64,000 nucleotides of DNA from Pseudomonas yamanorum (GTDB lineage: Bacteria; Pseudomonadota; Gammaproteobacteria; Pseudomonadales; Pseudomonadaceae). A model generated the notes under the pieces. The model made no database searches, was not told the origin of the DNA, and saw only the letters and a program-made list of their open reading frames with translations. Location: the NCBI RefSeq assembly GCF_013386765.1, contig NZ_JACARE010000024.1, forward strand, positions 125,294 through 189,293. Direction: 5' to 3'. The stretch's first letter is position 1. Every line of letters begins with the position of its first letter. This document shows positions 57,939-64,000 of the stretch, one piece after another. The position numbers were made by a program, and so were the translations under genes.

Positions 57939-59126
57939 ATGGAAAACGTCCGCGCAAAACCCGCCACCGCCGTTTGGCTGATGATCAGCGTGGTGCTGGT
58001 CGCCCTCAACCTGCGCCCGTCGATGGCCGCCGTCGGTCCGTTGTTGTCGTCAATTCGCGCTGATGTGCCGTTGAGTTTCAGCACCGCCTCCCTGCTGACC
58101 ATGTTGCCGGTCATGGCCATGGGCCTGGCGATGTTTTTTGGCATGGGCGTGGCCAAGCGCTTCGGCGAGCATCGCAGCATTGTGCTGTCGCTGGTGGTGA
58201 TCGGCCTGGCCACCGTGTCACGCTTGTTTCTCGACTCGGCGGCTGAGCTGATCCTCAGCGCCATCGCCGCCGGCATCGGGATCGCGATGATCCAGGCGTT
58301 GATGCCCGCGTTGATCAAGTCGCGCTTCAGCGACAACGTTTCCCTGTTCATGGGCCTGTACGTCACCGCGATCATGGGCGGCGCGGCCCTCGCCGCTTCG
58401 TTCTCGCCGTTTGTCCAGGTGCACACCGGCAGTTGGCGCATCGGCCTGGCAATCTGGGCGGTGCTGGCCGTATTGGCGCTGGTGTTCTGGTACGCCCAAT
58501 GCTCGGTGTTGCCGCCTCTGCCCCAAGCCGGCACCGGCCCGCAGGAGTCGTTCTTCGGCAATCGCCGCGCGTGGTTGCTGGCGCTGTTTTTCGGCCTCGG
58601 CACGGCGTCCTACACCTGTGTGCTGGCCTGGCTCGCGCCGTACTACGTGGAACTGGGCTGGAGCGAACAGAATGCCGGCCTGTTGCTGGGCTTTTTGACC
58701 GCCATGGAAGTGGTCTCCGGCCTGGTCACCCCGGCCATCGCCAACCGCCGCCAGGACAAGCGCGGCGTGGTCGCGGTGCTGCTGGTGCTGATCATCGCCG
58801 GCTTCTGCGGCCTGATCCTCAGCCCGCAACACCTCAGCCTGCTGTGGCCATGCCTGCTGGGCCTGGGGATTGGCGGGTTGTTTCCGATGAGCCTGATCCT
58901 GTCCCTCGACCACCTGGACAACCCCCGCCGCGCCGGTGGCCTGACGGCCTTTGTGCAGGGCATCGGCTACCTGATCGCCGGTTTGTCGCCGCTGATCGCC
59001 GGGATGATCCGCGACCAACTGGGCAGTTTCGAATGGGCCTGGTGGTCACTGACGGCGGTCGTGGTGGTGATGCTGCTGATCGTACTGCGCTTCGACCCAC
59101 GGCATTACGCGCGGCATATTCGCTGA
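57939..59126 (+). CDS. CynX/NimT-family MFS transporter
   Basis: 395 residues with about 12 predicted helices. The first helix ends in SVVLVALNLRPSMAAVGPLL, which matches the LNLRPxxxxVGPLL signature of the CynX/NimT family (cyanate or 2-nitroimidazole transport). Motif A is degenerate, as is usual there. The gene is 14 kb from cynTS, so a direct link with cyanate is unproven; exporters of other small compounds are in the same family. It follows the REPIN element. Confidence 0.9.
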   Translation: MENVRAKPATAVWLMISVVLVALNLRPSMAAVGPLLSSIRADVPLSFSTASLLTMLPVMAMGLAMFFGMGVAKRFGEHRSIVLSLVVIGLATVSRLFLDSAAELILSAIAAGIGIAMIQALMPALIKSRFSDNVSLFMGLYVTAIMGGAALAASFSPFVQVHTGSWRIGLAIWAVLAVLALVFWYAQCSVLPPLPQAGTGPQESFFGNRRAWLLALFFGLGTASYTCVLAWLAPYYVELGWSEQNAGLLLGFLTAMEVVSGLVTPAIANRRQDKRGVVAVLLVLIIAGFCGLILSPQHLSLLWPCLLGLGIGGLFPMSLILSLDHLDNPRRAGGLTAFVQGIGYLIAGLSPLIAGMIRDQLGSFEWAWWSLTAVVVVMLLIVLRFDPRHYARHIR

Positions 59127-59223
59127 GGTCGTGTTGTAAACATTATTTGTCCCACCTCAAACAGAGAAAGGTCCGACAGAGCTTTCTATTGGCACGAACG
59201 TTCCGTTAACATTTTGTATTGTC

Positions 59224-59243
59224 TTGTACCGAGCTCGGTACAA
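59224..59243. promoter_or_regulatory. Perfect 20-bp palindrome upstream of LysR gene
   Basis: TTGTACCGAG / CTCGGTACAA is a perfect palindrome with no spacer, 20 bases before the LysR ATG at 59264. It is a likely regulator binding site, possibly autoregulatory. Confidence 0.6.
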
Positions 59244-59263
59244 ACGATTTGCGGACGGAATGG

Positions 59264-60199
59264 ATGCTAAACAGCAACTTGCTTAGAAAGCTCGATATGC
59301 AGGACCTGATGGTGTTTGTCGCTGTTTACGATCAAAGCAGCGTCACCGAGGTCTCTGAAACCCTGTTCGTCAGCCAGTCCACCGTGAGCTACAGCCTGAA
59401 GAAGCTGCGCACCAGCTTTGAGGATGAGCTGTTTATCAACACCCGGGCGGGCATGCGTCCTACGTACAAAGCCACGAGCATGTACGGCCATGTGCAGAAA
59501 ATCCTCGAGAGCATCAACCTGTGCCACGCCGGCAGCCAGGCTTTCGACCCCACCCAGAAGGCCGTGGCCTTCAACGTCTGCGCCCCTGAATATTTCGAAC
59601 AGTTGATCCTGCCGCGGCTGCTGAAAACCTTCGACCACGCCGACCTGCCGGTGATCGTCAATGTGCACAAGCTGGAAACCGACATTCCGGCCGACGCCTT
59701 GCGCGACGGTCGCCTGGACCTGGTGATCTGCTTCGGCCCGCATTTTCATCGGGCGCACAAGGACTTCAAGACCCAGATGCTGCTGGAAGATGACCTGGTG
59801 TGCGTCTTCGACAAACACTCGGCCCCCCGGGAGCCGGCGTTCAGCCTGCAATCCTTCGTCGAGCGGCGCCACGTGTTCCCCACGCCCTGGAGTTCGGACA
59901 CCAACATGATCGACGGCTGGCTGGCGCGCCAGTCCCGCAAGCGCCAGGTGATCGCCCGGGCTAACAGCTACAGTGCGGCGCTGAAGATGATCACCGGCAC
60001 CGACTTTATCGTCACCCTGCCCCGTCGGGTGCAGAAGCTGCTGGCGGACCAAACCCTGTTCGGCCATTGCGATGCGCCGAACGGGTTGCCGGGGTTTACC
60101 CTGGATATGCAATGGAACGAACACAGCGAGCAGGACAGCGCCAACACGTGGTTCAGGGAGCAGGTGGTGAAGGTGTGTGCGGATCAGGGGTTGCTATAA
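59264..60199 (+). CDS. LysR-type regulator
   Basis: 311 residues from the ATG at 59264 (MLNSNLLRKLDMQDL), with GGA upstream. Helix-turn-helix: SVTEVSETLFVSQSTVSYSL, then KKLRTSFEDELFINTRAGMR. This is the NodD/LeuO-like subgroup in which the first residues form a longer lead. The effector domain begins near FNVCAPEYFEQLILPRLL. Targets are unknown; the CynX-type transporter lies upstream on the same strand. A perfect palindrome precedes it. Confidence 0.9.
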   Translation: MLNSNLLRKLDMQDLMVFVAVYDQSSVTEVSETLFVSQSTVSYSLKKLRTSFEDELFINTRAGMRPTYKATSMYGHVQKILESINLCHAGSQAFDPTQKAVAFNVCAPEYFEQLILPRLLKTFDHADLPVIVNVHKLETDIPADALRDGRLDLVICFGPHFHRAHKDFKTQMLLEDDLVCVFDKHSAPREPAFSLQSFVERRHVFPTPWSSDTNMIDGWLARQSRKRQVIARANSYSAALKMITGTDFIVTLPRRVQKLLADQTLFGHCDAPNGLPGFTLDMQWNEHSEQDSANTWFREQVVKVCADQGLL

Positions 60200-60207
60200 C
60201 CTTTTTT

Positions 60208-60307
60208 TGTAGGAGCGAGCTTGCTCGCGAAGAACGTTAACGATAACGCGGGCATTCAGGATTCCCGCGTCGCCTGTCAGTTCTTCGCGAGCAAGCTCGC
60301 TCCTACA
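60208..60307. repeat. REP pair / REPIN-like inverted repeat
   Basis: TGTAGGAGCGAGCTTGCTCG and CGAGCAAGCTCGCTCCTACA are mirrored arms around an inner inverted segment (ACGCGGG...CCCGCGT). It lies in the convergent gap between the LysR gene and the CHMI gene. It shares the core with 10240-10337. Confidence 0.88.
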
Positions 60308-60311
60308 GTGG

Positions 60312-60674
60312 TTAGCCGATGGTGACTTTGCTGTAGGACTCGCGATCCATGTCCACCAGCAACACACTGAGCTGCACCTGCAAGTCCGCAGGCCAATCGC
60401 CCAAATCCTGCAGCGCCGCCAACAGGCTCTCCGACAACTGCTTCTTGACCTGCGGCGATCGCCCGCTGAGCAATGACAGTTTCACCGCGATAAACGCCCG
60501 CGGGCTCAAGGAAGTGCCGACCTGGAACGTCTCGACCTTCTGCGCCCGACTTTTGATATCGAACTCGGAACCGAACTGCCCGGACGCCATCAGCACGTTG
60601 TTGAGCCGCAACAGGGTTTTCTCAACGGCCAGCTCTGTGAGGTTGGCGGTGTATTCCAGATGCAGGTGCGGCAT
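60312..60674 (-). CDS. 5-carboxymethyl-2-hydroxymuconate isomerase family protein
   Basis: 120 residues of the CHMI/tautomerase superfamily, starting MPHLHLEYTANL. Pro2 would be the catalytic base after Met removal, and Arg residues near the middle would bind carboxylates. In homoprotocatechuate degradation this enzyme isomerises 5-carboxymethyl-2-hydroxymuconate. No other hpa/hpc genes are adjacent, so the substrate is uncertain. Confidence 0.88.
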   Translation of the reverse strand: MPHLHLEYTANLTELAVEKTLLRLNNVLMASGQFGSEFDIKSRAQKVETFQVGTSLSPRAFIAVKLSLLSGRSPQVKKQLSESLLAALQDLGDWPADLQVQLSVLLVDMDRESYSKVTIG

Positions 60675-60744
60675 GAAAGGCTCCGAGTTGTTGTAGGAAA
60701 AGAGTCATACATATAGCACGGTGCCGCGCAGAATCAGACCGCTT

Positions 60745-61932
60745 TCAATGTGAAACTTCGGTCACGCTGCGCAACGCACGATTTTCCCAAATGGCCACCA
60801 CCACCAACACGGCCGACGTCAGTGCGCCCAGCACCAGCGCCGAAAACATCTGCTGCAAGCCCAGCGGCAACAACACCAGTAACAGCAACAACCCGCCCAG
60901 GTGCGAGAGCGGTGGCAATGGCCGGTCGCTCATCACCCACTTGAACAACGCACTGCCCAGCAGGAACAACCAAGGGCCGGCGATGATCGCCACCACGCCC
61001 GCCTGGCTGGCGTGCCCCGGGTGCACCAGCACCAGTTCGTCGGCCACCGCACTGACAATGATCCCAGCCACGATCAACACATGCAGGTAGGTGTAGGCGA
61101 TCCGCGCCTGGCGTCCCGGGTCGGCGGAGCTGGCGATGCGGTGGTGGGCGCGCTCGGCGCCGCTGTCGAAATAGATCCACCACAGGGCGATGCTGCCCAC
61201 CACCGCCACCAGAAACGCCGCCAGGCCTTCCCCGCTCCAGGGCAATTCGGCGAAGGTGGCGCCGGTCACCAGCAACGACTCACCGAGGGCAATGATCACA
61301 AACAGGCCGCAGCGCTCGGCCATGTGGTTGCCTTCCACATTCCAGTCCGAAAGCGTCGAGCCCCCAAGCCCCGGCACCCAGAAATACACCGACGGCGAAA
61401 TCAGCTCGATCAACAGCGCCAGGGCCCAGAAGGCCAAACGCTGCTCGCCCTCAAGCAGCGCACCGGTGATCCAGAACACCCCGGAAAACAGCATCCACGC
61501 CAGGATCCGCTGGAAATTGCGGGTCATGTTCAGCGACTCGCCACGCACCGCCCACAACGCAAACAAAGTGCGCCCGGCCTGCATGAATACGTAGGCGCCG
61601 GCGAACAACAGGCCACGGTCGGTAAACGCCTTGGGAATCGACGAAGACAACAGCAGGCCCGCCACCATCAAGCCGAACAGGCCGATGCGGATCGGGATTT
61701 TTTCCGGGTCGAGCCAGTTGGTGACCCACGAGGTGAAGATCCACACCCACCACACCGCCACCATCATCAGCGCCACCTGCACCGCACCGCCGATGGACAG
61801 GTGCGCAAGCAGCGAATGGGACAACTGGGTCACGGCGAACACGAACACCAGGTCGAAAAACAGCTCGACCATGCCAACCTTGCCGCTGTCATGACTGCCG
61901 CGACCACGCAGCAAGGAACGGGATGGGGTCAT
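60745..61932 (-). CDS. LtrA family membrane protein (low temperature requirement protein A)
   Basis: 395 residues with many predicted helices. The N-terminal VGMVELFFDLVFVFAVTQLS is the hallmark of the LtrA family. FALWAVRGESLNMTRNFQRI and NHMAERCGLFVIIALGESLL are conserved. Function is unresolved; the name comes from a Listeria cold-growth mutant. It is downstream of a LysR gene on the same strand (26-base gap), so the two are likely co-transcribed. Confidence 0.92.
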   Translation of the reverse strand: MTPSRSLLRGRGSHDSGKVGMVELFFDLVFVFAVTQLSHSLLAHLSIGGAVQVALMMVAVWWVWIFTSWVTNWLDPEKIPIRIGLFGLMVAGLLLSSSIPKAFTDRGLLFAGAYVFMQAGRTLFALWAVRGESLNMTRNFQRILAWMLFSGVFWITGALLEGEQRLAFWALALLIELISPSVYFWVPGLGGSTLSDWNVEGNHMAERCGLFVIIALGESLLVTGATFAELPWSGEGLAAFLVAVVGSIALWWIYFDSGAERAHHRIASSADPGRQARIAYTYLHVLIVAGIIVSAVADELVLVHPGHASQAGVVAIIAGPWLFLLGSALFKWVMSDRPLPPLSHLGGLLLLLVLLPLGLQQMFSALVLGALTSAVLVVVAIWENRALRSVTEVSH

Positions 61933-61958
61933 GGGTGGATCTCCCTGAAGGTGTTATC

Positions 61959-62894
61959 TCAAGATTTTGGCGTTACCACCGCCAGCATGTCCCGCTCACT
62001 CATGAACGCCTCCAGGCGCGAGCGCATCCAGCGTTCCGCCGGGTCGGTGTCGACGTGGCTGAGCCAGACCATCGACAAGTCCAGGGTCGGAGTTTCGAAC
62101 GGGAACGGCTCACAGAACAGATTCCCGCCGGCGGCCATGGCCTGGGCAGTGTAGTCCGGCAGGCTGGCGATCATGTCGGTGCCGGCGAGCAACGCCGGCA
62201 GCGCGCTGTATTGCGGCACCGACAGCACCACATGGCGCTTGCGACCGATCTCCGCCAGCCACTCATCGGCAAACCCGGACACGTTGGCAGTGTGGGACAC
62301 CAGCACATGGGGCCGTGCGCAATATTCGTCGAGGGTCAGGGGGTTGTCCGAGGCGTCCGCCCGCAACAGGCACGGGCGGATATGCCGCAATAACTTGCGC
62401 TTGGCATTGGCCGGCAGGCCGCGGGTCTGGGTGATGCCGACGGTGATATCACCGGAGGCCAGCAGGTCCGGGATTCGCCAGTAATCCACATGCTGCACCA
62501 CGAACACCACCTGCGGCGCTTCCTGGCGCAAAGCGCGCAGCAGCGGCGGCAGCAGGCCGAACTCGACGTCGTCGGACAGGCCGATGCGAAAGGTCATGGT
62601 GCTGATGGACGGGTCGAAATCGTGGGTCAGGCTCAGGGCCGACGACAAGGAATCGAGGGCCGGCGACAGGTGCTTGATGATCTCCTCGGCCCGCGCCGTG
62701 GGTTCCATGCGATGGCCGACGCGAATGAACAGCGGGTCATTGAACAGCGTGCGCAGGCGGTTGAGGGCGGAACTGATGGTGGGCTGGCCGAGAAACAGCT
62801 TCTCGGCCACCCGGGTCACATTGCGTTCGAGCATCAAGGTTTCAAAGACCACCATCAGGTTGATGTCGGCCTTGCGTAATTCATTGCGATTCAT
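61959..62894 (-). CDS. LysR-type regulator upstream of ltrA
   Basis: 311 residues from the ATG at 62894 (MNRNELRKADINLM). Helix-turn-helix NVTRVAEKLFLGQPTISSAL, then NRLRTLFNDPLFIRVGHRME. The effector domain runs from FRIGLSDDVEFGLLPPLL. It belongs to the NodD/NahR-like subgroup, in which the recognition helix has GQPTISSALNRLR. It is followed by ltrA on the same strand. Confidence 0.9.
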   Translation of the reverse strand: MNRNELRKADINLMVVFETLMLERNVTRVAEKLFLGQPTISSALNRLRTLFNDPLFIRVGHRMEPTARAEEIIKHLSPALDSLSSALSLTHDFDPSISTMTFRIGLSDDVEFGLLPPLLRALRQEAPQVVFVVQHVDYWRIPDLLASGDITVGITQTRGLPANAKRKLLRHIRPCLLRADASDNPLTLDEYCARPHVLVSHTANVSGFADEWLAEIGRKRHVVLSVPQYSALPALLAGTDMIASLPDYTAQAMAAGGNLFCEPFPFETPTLDLSMVWLSHVDTDPAERWMRSRLEAFMSERDMLAVVTPKS

Positions 62895-63024
62895 CGGCGC
62901 TCGCCCCACTGCCCTGGATAGGAGGCAGTTTAGGAACTCCCGGGGCCCTGCGTCTATGCGCACACTGTTCAACGCGGGCCTTTGAGACTATAAAACAGCT
63001 TCCGAGGCTTGCGAGAACACAATC

Positions 63025-63201
63025 GTGCTGGTCATTTCTGCCTTGAGCGTCCTGGTTGCCGGGATTTTGCTCTGGGCCATCAAATTTATCGCTCACCCCA
63101 CCGCCAGGACATTGTTGCGGGTTTTCGTCGGTTTATGCCTGGCGGCAGTCGTCGCTTACCTGGTGCTGGCTTCGGGGTTTCCCACCTCATTGCTGGTGTG
63201 A
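63025..63201 (+). CDS. Small two-helix membrane protein (58 aa), GTG start
   Basis: 58 residues from GTG at 63025, MLVISALSVLVAGILLWAIK at the N-terminus (start read as Met), with a second hydrophobic segment (VFVGLCLAAVVAYLVLASGF). Third-position GC is high and both segments have membrane-helix length. The ribosome site is weak. It overlaps the convergent MFS gene by 46 bases at its 3' end. It could be a real small protein or chance; I lean to real because of two clean helices. Confidence 0.42.
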   Translation: MLVISALSVLVAGILLWAIKFIAHPTARTLLRVFVGLCLAAVVAYLVLASGFPTSLLV

Positions 63202-64000
63202 TCGGCCTCCTGGCCCTGGCGCAAACGCAGTGCGGCCAAGGCGGCCACCACCAGCACCACGGCAATCACTTTCAAGCCGTTCATGGCATTGCCGGTGCTC
63301 ATCTCGATTGCGCCCATCACCGACGGCCCGACAAACCCGCCGAGCAATCCGCAGGCATTGACGAAGCCCAGCCCGCCCGCCAGCGCCACGCCTTTGAGGC
63401 GCGAAGCCGGGTACAGAAAGATGATCGACTGCACCACAAAGAACATCACCGCCGACACACAGAAACCCAACAGGCTGAACACCGGCCCCGACACCGAGGC
63501 AATGCCCAGCCCCGCCGCCATGGTCAGCAGGCCGGTAATCAACAGCCGCCGGGCACGGGTGGGTGTGGTCGCAAACCGCGGCAGCAACACCGCCCCCGCC
63601 GCCGCGGCAATCCACGGCAATGAGGTCAGCAGGCCGACGCTCATGGTGCTCAGTTCACCGTATTTGCTGATGATGCTCGGCAGGAAAAAGATCACGGTGT
63701 AGATGGTGATCTGATGGCAAAAATACACAAAGATCGCCAGCAGGATCTGCGGGGTCAGCCAGTTTTTCAGCGAATGCCAGCCCTCGCCTGCGCCCTCTTC
63801 GGTCTCCATCGCGATGCGCTGTTCAATCCCCCGCGCCTCTTCGGCCGAGAGCCACGGCGCCTTGCTCGGACGGTCCGGCAGCTTGCGCCACACCACCCAG
63901 GCAAACGCCACGGCTGGCAAGCCTTCGAGCAGGAACATCCACTGCCAGCCGTGCCAGCCGAGCATCCCGTCCATGCGCATCAACGCCGCGCCCACCGGGC
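63156..64000 (-). CDS. MFS transporter (5' part cut by window edge)
   Basis: The frame is open through the window edge, so the N-terminal part is missing. About 280 residues are visible: the sixth helix region WMFLLEGLPAVAFAWVVWRK, the central loop (LSAEEARGIEQRI) and six C-terminal helices. GWQWMFLLEGLPA and AEEARGIEQR are typical of the anion:cation symporter group (phthalate, tartrate, galactonate or hexuronate uptake). The substrate is unknown. No regulator is directly adjacent. Confidence 0.88.
   Translation of the reverse strand, partial: PVGAALMRMDGMLGWHGWQWMFLLEGLPAVAFAWVVWRKLPDRPSKAPWLSAEEARGIEQRIAMETEEGAGEGWHSLKNWLTPQILLAIFVYFCHQITIYTVIFFLPSIISKYGELSTMSVGLLTSLPWIAAAAGAVLLPRFATTPTRARRLLITGLLTMAAGLGIASVSGPVFSLLGFCVSAVMFFVVQSIIFLYPASRLKGVALAGGLGFVNACGLLGGFVGPSVMGAIEMSTGNAMNGLKVIAVVLVVAALAALRLRQGQEADHTSNEVGNPEASTR

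Noticed and set aside
56080..57957. 625-residue minus-strand frame across the aldehyde dehydrogenase
   Set aside because: Antisense of an aldehyde dehydrogenase with all catalytic residues, and its N-terminus is a translated REPIN element.
59229..59240. Similarity of CGAGCTCGGTAC to a cloning-vector polylinker
   Set aside because: The match is short and follows from the palindrome itself. Flanking sequence is not vector-like, so contamination is unlikely.

Overview
The window looks like a chromosomal segment of a Pseudomonas species, most likely of the P. fluorescens group. The evidence is high GC with strong third-position GC bias, pseudomonad-type proteins (AceK, PobA with an AraC-type PobR, PtrB, YcgL next to ribonuclease D, an Hcp1-type Hcp), and several families of Pseudomonas REP/REPIN repeats. 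I recognised no rRNA, tRNA, CRISPR array, insertion sequence or phage. About 66 protein-coding genes are supported, two of them cut by the window edges (hrpA at the left, an MFS transporter at the right).

Layout. 0-7.3 kb: hrpA, an orphan two-Rossmann-fold flavoprotein and aceK. 7.6-18 kb: a chemoreceptor, two convergent DMT exporters, a small accessory pair (GNAT-like plus a 57-residue protein), lpxO, cysK, a DUF748 protein and a MoxR ATPase/VWA pair. 18-23 kb: a 5-oxoproline unit (MFS, pxpA, pxpB, pxpC) with a divergent LysR regulator. 23-32.7 kb: mostly housekeeping or poorly known genes (class II glutamine amidotransferase, PtrB, cyclic-nucleotide-binding protein, spermidine-synthase-like protein, YajD, SpoU-type methyltransferase, a degenerate M61-like protein, YcgN, nitroreductase). 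32.7-35.7 kb: a 971-residue protein ending in an OspG-like kinase domain. 35.8-41.7 kb: 2-hydroxyacid dehydrogenase, ycgL-rnd, a methyltransferase, a glutamine-synthetase-like enzyme and a PheC-like periplasmic protein. 41.7-43.8 kb: cynR, cynT and cynS for cyanate detoxification. 44.7-46.8 kb: an isolated hcp gene divergent from a predicted membrane-active effector that is translationally coupled to a predicted four-helix immunity protein. 46.9-51 kb: a DHA2 exporter, pobA and pobR. 51-64 kb: catabolic and transport units, four of whose genes are LysR regulators: MBL protein plus NAD(P)-binding protein, AruI-like decarboxylase plus aldehyde dehydrogenase, a CynX/NimT-type transporter, CHMI, LtrA and a partial MFS gene.

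How the genes work together. Many operons sit next to a divergent regulator (pxp, cyn, pob, MBL/NAD(P), aruI/aldehyde dehydrogenase). The cyn operon lacks cynX, although a CynX/NimT-family transporter lies about 14 kb away. REP hairpins occupy most convergent intergenic gaps and probably act as bidirectional terminators. One 113-bp REPIN-like element is present twice with a single mismatch.

The most interesting parts are the orphan Hcp/effector/immunity module (44763-46816), the large kinase-bearing toxin-like protein (32749-35664), the degenerate M61 peptidase (30246-31481), and two perfect palindromes next to pobA (49666-49687) and a LysR gene (59224-59243). All functions are inferred from reading the sequence. 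No database search was run.
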